A stretch of 64,000 nucleotides of DNA from the NCBI RefSeq assembly GCF_000828055.2, contig NZ_CP010523.2:3348001-3412000 (forward strand), given 5' to 3'. The stretch's first letter is position 1. The number at the start of each line of letters is the position of its first letter. Below, piece by piece: positions 17,071-25,994 of the stretch. This DNA is from Klebsiella variicola. Lineage in GTDB: Bacteria; Pseudomonadota; Gammaproteobacteria; Enterobacterales; Enterobacteriaceae. The notes under the pieces were generated by a model. It was not told the origin of the DNA. It did no database searches and saw only the letters and a list, made by a program, of their open reading frames with translations. A program made the translations under genes and the position numbers.

Positions 17071-18072
17071 TTATTCTTCTTCTGGATGTTCGGTATTTTC
17101 CCATGCTGCACCTTCAGGCCAAGCATGTACTCCACGGAGCGATTGAGAATTGAAGATTAACTGGGTGACATCTTTTCTGGAATAATGCCCGACTGGATCT
17201 GCAGAAATTTTGGCCATGTCACTCAACGCCAAATCAACATCAGCGAACAGTAATCCTTCTTCATTTTCACCCAGCGGAGTGCCCAATTGAGAACCATCTG
17301 GCCCGAATATACGCGCCCAGCCGCCTCCTGCTTTCAATAGCTGTTGGCGTTCTTCGGTATCACACATCAAATCTATCATATCCTGACTGACAATCGCGCA
17401 AGGCGCAATGACATAGCACTGACCTTCAACCGCATAGGTTCTTGATATCGCAATATTGACCTCACCGCTAACCGCATGAGCGATATCTTTGTAGAGTGAA
17501 AAACTCGGCCAGGCGCCAATGTGTAACTGTTCATGTTGGCTGTACATGGCATATTTTGCCAGGGGCTGTAAATGCTCCCAGCAACATAAAGCACCGACTT
17601 TTCCCAGAGACGTATTATGTACAGCAATATCGCTACCATCACCCTCGCCAAACACAGTACGCTCCATCATGGAAGGCTTTAGCTTCCGACGCGTAGCGAT
17701 GGTTTTTCCCTCATCGGTAATAATGGCCTGTGAAATATACAGGCTACCAGCATCCCTTTCGGTAAAACCCATGATCACATGAATTTGATATTCCGCAGCG
17801 GCGCGCTCAAGACGTTGATATTGTTCGCTGCCAATAACCAATGCATGCTGACGATATTTAGCGAGAAATGGCATTGCCCACGCGGTTGCCCCTAACCAGA
17901 CAAACCATGGATAACCCGGCAAGAAATTTTCCGGAAAGGCGATGAGTTTTGCACCGGCCTGCGCGGCCTGCGCAATCAGGCGAATTGACTTTTCAATACT
18001 AGCATCAAGATCCATAAAAATCGGTGCGGCCTGCACCGCAGCCACAGTATATCTGGTTACTACTTCAGCCAT
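17071..18072 (-). CDS. nitrilase (carbon-nitrogen hydrolase family)
   Basis: The 333-residue enzyme has the full nitrilase triad: Glu48 in AFPENFLPGYPW, Lys130 in RRKLKP and Cys164 in GALCCWEHLQPL. The CWEH motif and length fit true nitrilases (aliphatic or aryl-acetonitrile type) that turn R-CN into the carboxylic acid and ammonia. There is no signal peptide, so it acts in the cytoplasm. It is the last of four co-directed genes after a porin, a secreted beta-glucosidase and an AEC transporter, with an AraC regulator of the type linked to nitrilases upstream. Substrate prediction is inference. Confidence 0.9.
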   Translation of the reverse strand: MAEVVTRYTVAAVQAAPIFMDLDASIEKSIRLIAQAAQAGAKLIAFPENFLPGYPWFVWLGATAWAMPFLAKYRQHALVIGSEQYQRLERAAAEYQIHVIMGFTERDAGSLYISQAIITDEGKTIATRRKLKPSMMERTVFGEGDGSDIAVHNTSLGKVGALCCWEHLQPLAKYAMYSQHEQLHIGAWPSFSLYKDIAHAVSGEVNIAISRTYAVEGQCYVIAPCAIVSQDMIDLMCDTEERQQLLKAGGGWARIFGPDGSQLGTPLGENEEGLLFADVDLALSDMAKISADPVGHYSRKDVTQLIFNSQSLRGVHAWPEGAAWENTEHPEEE

Positions 18073-18183
18073 AAATCACCTCAATCTCTTTTAGATGTTT
18101 AACTTATCATCGGATATATTGTTTACTATTGCTGCGCCGCGTTTACTGTATAAATTGATTCTGTTTCCCAACTAAATGGATAA

Positions 18184-19134
18184 TCACCTGGCAATTACCA
18201 GAACCAAGGCGATACTAAAAACAGACAACAGAGTAGAGATTAAAACGACCTCAGACGACGTTTTTTTTCCCCGCTGATAATAGTCTGCTAGCATGAAAGG
18301 CCCGGTGCCGGTTGGTAATGCAGCCAGTAGTACTGCTGTTTGAGCAACCAACGGGTCTAACCCAAACAATTTGTAGGCAAGAAACCAAGCTAACATAGGC
18401 TGCAATATTAGTTTGCAGCCAATAAGAAATCTCGAAATTGTGGGCTGTGGTTCTGAGGATTTTTGCCTAACGGCTAAACACAAGCCCAGAGTAATGAGTG
18501 CGCAGGGAGAGGCAGCGGCACTAAGCATATTAAGAAAGTTTTTGATAGGTTCTGGAACTGTGATGGCAAACAAGGAAAATGGAATTGCAGCCATGGGGGC
18601 AATCAACAATGGGTTTCGGATCAAGGATTTCGTAACTTTGGTAAACATACTTCCCGAAGTCTGGCCCACGTTTTGGCCGATTTCTATAAGAATAATCGCT
18701 ATAGCGAAAAATACGCATATTGTCATAACGGCAGCAATTGTGGTGGGCAGTAAGGACTGAGGCCCCAGAATCAACAGTGCCATGGGAAATCCCATGAATC
18801 CCACGTTGGGATAACTCGCGTTCAATCCTTCAATCACAGCATCAGTCAGGTTCTGGCCGTTTTTAAATACTGAAATGCTAACGACCAGAGCCATGGTGAT
18901 CAATCCAGTAAGACCAAATACAGCAATGAAGTCCAGTTGCCAAAGTTCTGACCACTTTGCCTTAGCCACAATATCGAAGAGCATGGCTGGCATCGCTAGC
19001 CAGATGACGAAACGGTTAAGTTCACCACCTGCATTAGGCCCAAGGATCTGCGTTTTTCCAGCGCTCCACCCTGCTAAAATCAAACCGAAAATTGGCACTA
19101 TCGCCAGTAATGAAGACAACACGGACGAAATCAT
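18184..19134 (-). CDS. AEC-family transporter (auxin efflux carrier fold)
   Basis: This 316-residue protein has about ten hydrophobic segments in two five-helix halves, as in the AEC family of carboxylate/organic anion carriers. Its N-terminus is MISSVLSSLLAIVPIFGLIL. I chose the ATG at 19134 because AGGA lies seven bases upstream and family members begin here; an ATG 24 codons upstream would add a polar tail. It sits between the beta-glucosidase and the nitrilase on the same strand, 111 bp before the nitrilase. It could carry the aglycone or the acid product across the inner membrane. Confidence 0.85.
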   Translation of the reverse strand: MISSVLSSLLAIVPIFGLILAGWSAGKTQILGPNAGGELNRFVIWLAMPAMLFDIVAKAKWSELWQLDFIAVFGLTGLITMALVVSISVFKNGQNLTDAVIEGLNASYPNVGFMGFPMALLILGPQSLLPTTIAAVMTICVFFAIAIILIEIGQNVGQTSGSMFTKVTKSLIRNPLLIAPMAAIPFSLFAITVPEPIKNFLNMLSAAASPCALITLGLCLAVRQKSSEPQPTISRFLIGCKLILQPMLAWFLAYKLFGLDPLVAQTAVLLAALPTGTGPFMLADYYQRGKKTSSEVVLISTLLSVFSIALVLVIAR

Positions 19135-19279
19135 TTGATTTCCTACCCCAGGAACGATGTAAATGTGGGATTCTCTATTAAATGAATTACCTTTGCTGTT
19201 CCACATTTCCCCACGATTATGACTTATTGTCCTGATGCCCGATCAGACAGGCTTTTTAAGCCTGTCTGAAAAGAGGACA

Positions 19280-21499
19280 TTAACGACTGACCGGGCTATC
19301 ACCGAAGGTTTTGGTCGCCATCTCTACCGACTGCGTGAGTGGCAGGTGCGCTGACGAGTCTCCTGCCGCAACCCGGTAATTTCCAGAAGAAATTTTCCAA
19401 CCACCATCGGGTACGGAGTAATTCGCTAACAAACGCGGATCCACTTGGATACTCACCCGTTGTGACTCACCCGGCTGCAATGCGACTTTCTGCCAACCCA
19501 ACAGACGTGCCATTTGTTTACCATTAACCGCAGTAAGATAAACTTGAGGAACGGCTTTACCCGCTATTCTTCCTGCGTTGGTCACAGCGACACTGACCAC
19601 TAACGGCTCATGTTGTTCAATGCGAAGATCACGGTAGGTAAATTGGGTGTAAGAGAGCCCAAATCCGAACGGGAACAAAGGTGACTCTTTCTGACGAGTG
19701 AACCATTTATAGCCAACGTCCGCACCTTCACGGTTATAGTCCACATCGACTTTAGCCGCATCCGTGCCAAATCCAGCGATCTCCTGACGAGGCAATTGCT
19801 GCAGGCTTTTCGGGAAGGTAATAGGTAAATGACCTGAAGGATTCACCTCTCCCGTTAGCACCCGGGCGATAGCTTCCCCGCCGGCAGAACCGGGATACCA
19901 GGCTTCCAGCACCGCAGCCGTTTTATCCAACCAGGGCATCAGAACCGGGCCTCCTGTTTCTAACACCACCACGGTGTGTGGATTGACATGAGCAACGCTG
20001 TCTATAAGTGCATCCTGGCCTTCTGGCAGACTCAGATCATAGGCGTCATAGCTTTCCATCATCCACTGTGTGGCAAACACGATAACCACATCAGCATCAC
20101 GGGCGAGTGCAGCTGCTTCCGCCGGGTTGCGTCCGTCATTGAAGGTTATTTTGCTGTCTGGAAGTGCCTTTTTGAGCGCGTCAAGAGGAGACGATTTCAA
20201 ATAAACCTGATTGCGTAATTCGGCCATCATGCCCCCCCCGCCGGTATGAATAGAGAGTGCCGGGCCCCCGACCGGAATAACCTGTGCAGACCCCGCACCT
20301 GAAATTACCCCGGCATCAGCATGTCCCCCTATCACCAGAATATGACGAGGGATATGGTTTAACGGCAGGACATTTCGCTCATTACGCAGCAGTACCATGC
20401 CCTCTTCTGCCGCATGACGTACCTGTTGCTTATGAGATTCATAATCAACAAGCGACTTTATCGGCGGATGTTCAAATAACCCTACGTCGAACATAGAGCG
20501 AAGAATGCGCCGGTTCATATCATCCAGCCGCACTCGATACTGTTCAGTGGTCTGAGCTTTATCCCGTAGCAACTTGTCAAAAAAGACATTTCCGAACAAC
20601 AGATTGTCAACCTGGCTCCCCATCTCAATATCTAAGCCGGTTAACGCAGCAGCGGTGTCATGTACTGCTCCCCAGTCTGACATCACAAATCCTCTATATC
20701 CCCATTTATCTTTAAGGGTCTTCTGCAATAAGTCTGGATTTTCACAGGCGTATATTCCGTTCACCCGATTATATCCACACATCACCGCGCCAGGCTGACC
20801 TTGTTCGATGGCAATCTGAAACGCCAAAAGGTCGCTTTCGTGCATGGCCGGCTCAGAGATATTTGCAATCATGCCGAAGCGAGCTGACTCCTGATCGTTC
20901 ATCGCAAAGTGCTTAATCGTAGACATCACGTGCTGGCTCTGAATCCCTTTGATACTCTGCCCAACCATGATACCGGCCAGCAAAGGATCTTCGCCGTAAT
21001 ATTCAAAATTCCTGCCATTGCGTGGATCGCGCGCCAGATTGATACCACCTGCTAGCAGAACATTGAAACCTTTCCTCCATGCCTCATCGCCGATTAATTG
21101 CCCGTCCTTGTAGTTAAGTACCGGATCCCAGCTTGCTGCGCTGGAAAGACCGGCGGGCAGCGCCGTGGCACCATCACCAGGACGAACATTCGCCGGGTTG
21201 GCTACGCCGAGGCTAGCGTCGGTTACCTGCCATGCAGGAATGCCATATTTTTTTTCCTCGGGGACATAACCTGCAGAGCCGATCGCACCAGCCGGAACGC
21301 TAATACCGAAAACAGGCATCGCCATTTCACTGTGTACCCGACGAATCTTTTCATCCAACGTCATTGCCTGCGTCAACGCAGATGCGCGCTGATCGGGGCT
21401 GAGTGTCTCGTCCTGCCATGCTGGTAGGGTCGCGGCATGGGAAACGGAGCTGGCGAGAGCAATGCTCATCCCCAGGGCAACATTTTTCATGGTTAACAT
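19280..21499 (-). CDS. secreted GH3 beta-glucosidase
   Basis: The 739-residue protein has a signal peptide (MLTMKNVALGMSIALASSVS, cleavage near AHA-ATLP). The GH3 N-terminal barrel includes KHF at 196-198 and the nucleophile Asp275 in GFVMSDWGAVHD. The second alpha-beta domain (about 385-590) and a C-terminal fibronectin-III-like domain (about 640-725) complete the family layout. It would hydrolyse beta-glucosides in the periplasm. It follows the porin gene by 16 bp and shares its strand. The linked nitrilase suggests that the aglycone carries a nitrile. Confidence 0.9.
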   Translation of the reverse strand: MLTMKNVALGMSIALASSVSHAATLPAWQDETLSPDQRASALTQAMTLDEKIRRVHSEMAMPVFGISVPAGAIGSAGYVPEEKKYGIPAWQVTDASLGVANPANVRPGDGATALPAGLSSAASWDPVLNYKDGQLIGDEAWRKGFNVLLAGGINLARDPRNGRNFEYYGEDPLLAGIMVGQSIKGIQSQHVMSTIKHFAMNDQESARFGMIANISEPAMHESDLLAFQIAIEQGQPGAVMCGYNRVNGIYACENPDLLQKTLKDKWGYRGFVMSDWGAVHDTAAALTGLDIEMGSQVDNLLFGNVFFDKLLRDKAQTTEQYRVRLDDMNRRILRSMFDVGLFEHPPIKSLVDYESHKQQVRHAAEEGMVLLRNERNVLPLNHIPRHILVIGGHADAGVISGAGSAQVIPVGGPALSIHTGGGGMMAELRNQVYLKSSPLDALKKALPDSKITFNDGRNPAEAAALARDADVVIVFATQWMMESYDAYDLSLPEGQDALIDSVAHVNPHTVVVLETGGPVLMPWLDKTAAVLEAWYPGSAGGEAIARVLTGEVNPSGHLPITFPKSLQQLPRQEIAGFGTDAAKVDVDYNREGADVGYKWFTRQKESPLFPFGFGLSYTQFTYRDLRIEQHEPLVVSVAVTNAGRIAGKAVPQVYLTAVNGKQMARLLGWQKVALQPGESQRVSIQVDPRLLANYSVPDGGWKISSGNYRVAAGDSSAHLPLTQSVEMATKTFGDSPVSR

Positions 21500-21515
21500 G
21501 CTTTTTCTCTCCCTA

Positions 21516-22868
21516 TTAAAAAGTGATACTGCTGCGCAGGCCTACGACCCAGGCGTCAGGTACATTTTTGACACCGCCTGGTGAATGGTAATATTGCAAA
21601 TTAGGTTGGAAGGAGATCCAATCTGTAGCCTGCCAGCGATAGAATATTTCAGTCGTCAGTGATCCACTCCCAGGGGGAATATAGGCAGGATTGTCATAAT
21701 CGCTGATACCCGACAATGAATTGGCTATAGCGCGATTTTTTGACCATCGGCTGTTAATTTTCACCCATGTAGAGGCCAGACCGATCAAATCATCAGGACG
21801 GCTTTCGAATGGACCACGATAGTACAATCCACCACCATAAGCGTATTGCAAGACGGTGGTCGATTTATCATTTAGCACGCCATTGGCAAACAGGGTCAGA
21901 CCTTGTGGTTGATCGCCACTGTGGCCGGTAACCTGTTGCTCAAACCGGGCCCAGGCTGAAAGCTTATTATTATGCTGCTTATATCCTTTATCAGGATTGA
22001 GCGCTTCGGCACCGCCACTGGCACCTTCATAAACGTCATATCCGTTGACATTTGAATAAGCCACACCAATAAAATAATTTCCGGCTAAATTATTGCTTCC
22101 CCAGCGGGGAGTCCAGCCGATGAGCGTAGGATATATTTCCCCCGTTCCACCTTTAAAGCTAAGTGACTGGGCTCTGGCATTCGTATTATCACTCGGGTTC
22201 TTTTGGTATACGCCAGTTCTGATATACAGATCCGGTGTGATATTCCATGTCGTTACAGCACTCCATGATGCTACTGGCCAGCCATACCAGATACTGCTAA
22301 TTCCTGGCACTGTGCCGCAGTTCATTAATGATTGAAACTCACAAGATGTGGAAAAGAAATCTTCAGCGGGTGACATTTTTCCGACTCTGAGACTAAAATT
22401 TTGTCCCAGAATATTTGCTCGTTGAAGATACGTCAGTCGTGCTAATCGGGTTACCGAACCCCCTCCCCAGATTTCTTGTGACTGCTCAGTCAACGTACCT
22501 CGCGGATCGTTTAGTCTATTGTTGTTTAATAGATTTTTATTATTTCGGTTGCTAATCGCTACACTGAATACGCCATTCACATTGTCCGTTTTATTGAGAT
22601 CATAGTTTAATATTGCTACAGTTTGATCAGAGTAGTCCACAGTAGAGTGGCTGTTATAGCCACCACCGATATTAGATGCAGCTTCATTGCTATAATTTAA
22701 GAAAAAATCCATTCCATTTTCTGATAATTCATTCCTGTATCCACCCCAGTCACCTAACAACCAGGGTGAATTAAAATCAAATGCATCAGCCGCCATTGAG
22801 CTTGCCGAATAAAAAATTGATGCGATACATACTGCTGAAACAAAATGCCTATTGCTTTTTATTTTCAT
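21516..22868 (-). CDS. carbohydrate porin, OprB family
   Basis: The 450-residue outer-membrane protein begins with a signal peptide (MKIKSNRHFVSAVCIASIFY, cleavage after SMA-A). Its mature start SPWLLGDWGGYRNELSENGM is the classic OprB beginning, and it ends in a beta-barrel strand with terminal Phe (LRSSITF). OprB porins admit sugars and glycosides. It is the first gene of the operon, so uptake of the glycoside appears to be the first step. The divergent AraC gene lies 335 bp away across a region with inverted repeats. Confidence 0.9.
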   Translation of the reverse strand: MKIKSNRHFVSAVCIASIFYSASSMAADAFDFNSPWLLGDWGGYRNELSENGMDFFLNYSNEAASNIGGGYNSHSTVDYSDQTVAILNYDLNKTDNVNGVFSVAISNRNNKNLLNNNRLNDPRGTLTEQSQEIWGGGSVTRLARLTYLQRANILGQNFSLRVGKMSPAEDFFSTSCEFQSLMNCGTVPGISSIWYGWPVASWSAVTTWNITPDLYIRTGVYQKNPSDNTNARAQSLSFKGGTGEIYPTLIGWTPRWGSNNLAGNYFIGVAYSNVNGYDVYEGASGGAEALNPDKGYKQHNNKLSAWARFEQQVTGHSGDQPQGLTLFANGVLNDKSTTVLQYAYGGGLYYRGPFESRPDDLIGLASTWVKINSRWSKNRAIANSLSGISDYDNPAYIPPGSGSLTTEIFYRWQATDWISFQPNLQYYHSPGGVKNVPDAWVVGLRSSITF

Positions 22869-23005
22869 GCCATCTTCACCCTTCCCATCATTAAATTTAT
22901 TTTTTATTAGTAAATTTAAATCATTGTGATTTAGAACGAAGACATTATTCCAATAGCCAACAACTCGGCAATAATCTGATTTACTGCAAAACTTGCTTCA
23001 TTTTA

Positions 23006-23058
23006 CTGGTTGCATTGTTGCACTATAAGGATGCATGCATTGCAACCAGATAGTGCAA
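23006..23058. promoter_or_regulatory. nested inverted repeats, candidate AraC/NitR-type operator
   Basis: In the porin-regulator gap, CTGGTTGCA (23006-23014) is repeated as TGCAACCAG (23041-23049). TTGCACTAT (23018-23026) is repeated as ATAGTGCAA (23050-23058). Each half-site therefore occurs twice in opposite orientation within 53 bp. This arrangement suits dimeric AraC-type binding that controls both divergent promoters. Confidence 0.55.
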
Positions 23059-23203
23059 GTTAGGACAACAGAGTTGAGTGAACATCAAGATTTTGCTTCT
23101 GTTTATCGAATTTTTTGTCTTATGTTCCTTTAAGCCCTTTCCATCATAATTCCAGTACGATTCTTGCATAATGCTTTAGGTGAAATTAAGAAACGGAGTA
23201 GAA

Positions 23204-24175
23204 ATGCATCAGTACATAACCACCCAGGCACTACCACTCAATCAGCGTTTTGATTTCTGGCGGCAGACGATCTGTGACAAATTCGTTTCTCTAGATGTAG
23301 GGATCGACAAAATGGCGGTGGATGGTGGTCTGTTAGCAGAATTAGATCATTTACGGGTAGCTGAAATTGATGTGATGAAACTGGATGCTTGTAAGCAGAA
23401 TGTTACCCGTAGCAATAGACAGATCCGCAACGATGATCGTGATGAGGAGTATTTTCTATTCAGCCTCCAATTGCAGGGCTGCGGTTATCTGGAGCAAAAT
23501 GAGCGAATTGTTCGCATACAGCCGGGAAATTTCGTTCTATTGGATACAACCAAACCCTACTGTTTTGGTTTCGAAAATCATTTTAAGAAATTAGTACTGC
23601 GCATTCCACGCGTTCAATTGAAACACCATTTAACTTCTCCAGAACAGCTGTGTGCTTGTGCAGTACCAAGCAGTAATACAATGAATATAATTCTGACCCA
23701 GTTTCTCACTTCAATTGGAGAAAAGCTGGAAGAAATACCATCTGCTGCGCATTTATCAATATCAAATGCAATTCTTGATATGGTTGCAGGTTCTCTGCAA
23801 ACTCTTCCTCAGTATAGTGAAATACAGCTAAGCAATATCAAATCCTACCATCTCAAACGTATCAAACAGCATATCAAAACTCATGTGGCTGATTCAGCAC
23901 TATCCGTGTCTAAAATCGCTACTGAACTTGATATGTCCATTAGTTCTTTATACCGGGTTTTTGAATCTGAACCTATGTCTCTGGTTCAGTACATTTGGTA
24001 CCAACGTCTTGAGCTTTGTCACCGCGATTTGAGTAACATTGCTTTACGTGATAGAAGCATTGCTCAAATTGCCTTTGACTGGGGTTTTATCAATTGTGCC
24101 CATTTCAGTCGTGCATTTAAAAAACAGTATGGGTGCTCGCCAAAAAACTTTCGCGATCGTATGTTTCCACGCTGA
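23204..24175 (+). CDS. AraC-family regulator of the NitR/FeaR type
   Basis: The 323-residue protein has an AraC-binding-like N-terminal domain (FDFWRQTICDKF; GYLEQNERIVRIQPGNFVLL) and a C-terminal pair of helix-turn-helices (LSVSKIATELDMSISSLYRV; SIAQIAFDWGFINCAHFSRA). This architecture is shared by FeaR and by NitR, the nitrilase regulator of Rhodococcus. The ATG at 23204 has GGAG six bases upstream; an in-frame GTG at 23180 is weaker. It is divergent from the porin-glucosidase-transporter-nitrilase genes and is their likely inducer-dependent activator. Confidence 0.88.
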   Translation: MHQYITTQALPLNQRFDFWRQTICDKFVSLDVGIDKMAVDGGLLAELDHLRVAEIDVMKLDACKQNVTRSNRQIRNDDRDEEYFLFSLQLQGCGYLEQNERIVRIQPGNFVLLDTTKPYCFGFENHFKKLVLRIPRVQLKHHLTSPEQLCACAVPSSNTMNIILTQFLTSIGEKLEEIPSAAHLSISNAILDMVAGSLQTLPQYSEIQLSNIKSYHLKRIKQHIKTHVADSALSVSKIATELDMSISSLYRVFESEPMSLVQYIWYQRLELCHRDLSNIALRDRSIAQIAFDWGFINCAHFSRAFKKQYGCSPKNFRDRMFPR

Positions 24176-24504
24176 GAAAAAATAATGTAATGGTTAAATC
24201 GCCACGGATAATCTAGACACGTCGGAGCCGTTGTGGACTGACCTCACAGCAGTAGACAAATTCTGTCCTCTCGTCGAGGCCTGCTCAAGGTCCTACGGAC
24301 TGGCGCCTCCCAAGTGACTGTGAAGCCTGGCCAGGTTGTAAAACACTACCTTGTCACTCCTGGCCAACGCCTGAAGGAAATCCTCTTCAAGTTAAAGGCC
24401 GCCGGCGACATGCTCAGCTCCTAATCATCATCGTGCATCAGTGTCAGCCAAGGCCCTGCCCGAACCGGAAACTGACCCTGGCCCAAATTCAGTGCAGTGC
24501 TAAA
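24176..24504. mobile_element. remnant of an IS3-type transposase and flanks
   Basis: On the minus strand, 24293-24390 encodes EEDFLQALARSDKVVFYNLA followed by RLHSHLGGASP and a stop, the typical C-terminus of an IS3-family transposase (YN..R.HS.LGG). No upstream transposase sequence remains. The rest of this gap has no gene. It shows an older insertion next to the present IS. Confidence 0.6.
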
Positions 24505-25314
24505 TCAGAGATCTTCGTCTTTCCGGAGACTTCGGATGAATTCAGCCGGAGTCATGTCATTTAATGATGAATGCGTTCTCTCATGATTATATTCCCTGCG
24601 CCAGTTGTCGAGTTTGTCCTGCGCATCTTCCAGCGAGAGAAACCAGTGAATGTTCAGGCATTCATCCCGCAGACTGCCGTTAAATGATTCAATAAACGGG
24701 TTATCCGTTGGTTTTCCGGGGCGGGAGAAGTCCATTGTGACACCGTGCTCATACGCCCATTTATCCAGACTTTTCGAAATAAACTCGCTGCCATTATCTG
24801 TCTGAATACGTACCGGCAGGCGCTTGCCCAGCACCTGCAACCTTTCCATCACACCGACCACATCCTCACCTTTCAGCGACTTTCCGGCATGGATCGCCAC
24901 ACACTCCCGACTAAAATTATCCACTACAGTCAGCGCCCGGAAACGTCGTCCGTTAAACAGGTTATCCGACACGAAATCCATACTCCAGCACTGATCGACA
25001 CCGGTCAGGACCGGACGTTGCTGACGATGTGCTGCACTGGCATGCCTGCGGGGGCGCTTTCTGCGCAGGTTGAGGCCTTCCAGACAGTAAATCCGGTGTG
25101 TTTTCTTGTGGTTAACAGGCCAGCCTTCCCGCCGCAACTGAATATGAATACGCGGGTAACCGTAGCGGATCCGGGTTTCCGCTATTTCCCGGATACGCAG
25201 GGTTATCGCCCGATCATCCCGCCGGCTCTGCCAGTGGTAAACGGTTCTGCTCTGCATCAGCAGTCCGCATCCCCGCCGGACACTGATACGGTAAGCCTCC
25301 CGCAGAAAATGCAC
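24505..25314 (-). CDS. IS3-family transposase OrfB (DDE integrase catalytic domain)
   Basis: About 270 residues with the rve fold: catalytic Asp in CWSMDFVSD, Asp in RIQTDNGSEF and Glu in NPFIESFNGSLRDECLN, and a C-terminal NHERTHSSLNDMTPAEF. The frame is open upstream of its GTG, and OrfA ends in a CAA AAG TTC TGA context. A -1 slip on A AAA G would fuse OrfA to OrfB into the active transposase, as is usual for IS3 elements. No disruption is seen, so the element may be functional. Confidence 0.88.
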   Translation of the reverse strand: MHFLREAYRISVRRGCGLLMQSRTVYHWQSRRDDRAITLRIREIAETRIRYGYPRIHIQLRREGWPVNHKKTHRIYCLEGLNLRRKRPRRHASAAHRQQRPVLTGVDQCWSMDFVSDNLFNGRRFRALTVVDNFSRECVAIHAGKSLKGEDVVGVMERLQVLGKRLPVRIQTDNGSEFISKSLDKWAYEHGVTMDFSRPGKPTDNPFIESFNGSLRDECLNIHWFLSLEDAQDKLDNWRREYNHERTHSSLNDMTPAEFIRSLRKDEDL

Positions 25315-25337
25315 CGCCTGACGCTTCTGAGCCGGCC

Positions 25338-25604
25338 TCAGAACTTTTGTTTCAGTACCTCCTGCAGCATTTCCTTGTCCAGACTCAGGTCAGCCACCAG
25401 TTTCTTCAGCCGCTGATTCTCTTCCTCAAGCTGGCGCAGGCGGCGCAGCTCTGTCACGCCCATGCCGCCAAACTTTTTCTTCCAGTTGTAAAATGTGGCT
25501 TCAGAGATGCCCATCTTTCTGCAGACTTCCTCCACCCGAGTGCCGGTTTCGGCCTGTTTCAGCGCAAATGCTATCTGTTCTTCGGTATAGCGGGTCTTTT
25601 TCAT
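25338..25604 (-). CDS. IS3-family transposase OrfA (helix-turn-helix and leucine zipper)
   Basis: The 88-residue protein begins MKKTRYTEEQIAFALKQAET and has a HTH_Tnp_1 domain (VCRKMGISEATFYNWKKKF) followed by a leucine-zipper stretch (LRQLEEENQRLKKLVADL) that dimerises the transposase. It binds the terminal repeats. It pairs with the OrfB frame directly downstream through a programmed frameshift. The exact IS ends were not resolved; they lie near 24480-24500 and 25620-25680. Confidence 0.88.
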   Translation of the reverse strand: MKKTRYTEEQIAFALKQAETGTRVEEVCRKMGISEATFYNWKKKFGGMGVTELRRLRQLEEENQRLKKLVADLSLDKEMLQEVLKQKF

Positions 25605-25778
25605 GGCGATGTGCCTCTCTGTGAGATGGAAGAAAGACCGGAGACTTCAGTTTAGCCTGACACTGTTTTCAGGGAGGAGATCAACTGCAGCAAAGAGTGA
25701 GTCATGAGGGATAAAAAAGCAGCGTGATTTTTAATTAGTTGTGGAGAGGAATTTTGGAAAAGATTTTCCAGACGCCAA

Positions 25779-25808
25779 AAAAGCGGGAGCCCATCGGCTC
25801 CCGCTTTT
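25779..25808 (-). terminator. icd terminator (intact copy)
   Basis: A perfect 13-bp stem AAAAGCGGGAGCC/GGCTCCCGCTTTT with loop CATC lies 20 bp past the icd stop at 25828. The equivalent at 15548-15575 is degenerate. Confidence 0.8.
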
Positions 25809-25827
25809 ACTTAATCCACCAAGGGGA

Positions 25828-25994
25828 TTACATGTTCGCGATGATCGCGTCACCAAACTCTGAACATTTCAGCAGTTTAGCGCCTTCCATCAGACGTTCG
25901 AAGTCATAGGTTACGGTCTTGGCGGCGATAGCGCCTTCCATGCCTTTGACGATCAGGTCTGCGGCTTCGAACCACTGCATGTGGCGCAGCAGTA
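25828..25994 (-). pseudogene. icd: displaced 3' end of icd (copy 2), left attachment junction of the prophage
   Basis: The same 55 C-terminal codons of isocitrate dehydrogenase as at 15597-15763, here [20 protein letters not shown], with an intact terminator. Similarity ends at 25994, exactly where copy 1 ends (GCAGCAGTA). The ~167-bp length matches the icd segment carried by e14-like phages. This should be the end that once completed icd for the left element and was displaced by the prophage. The intact chimeric icd should lie right of the window. Confidence 0.85.

Noticed and set aside
16920..17135. Small minus-strand frame after the nitrilase
   Set aside because: It overlaps the 3' end of the nitrilase in another frame and has no start signal.
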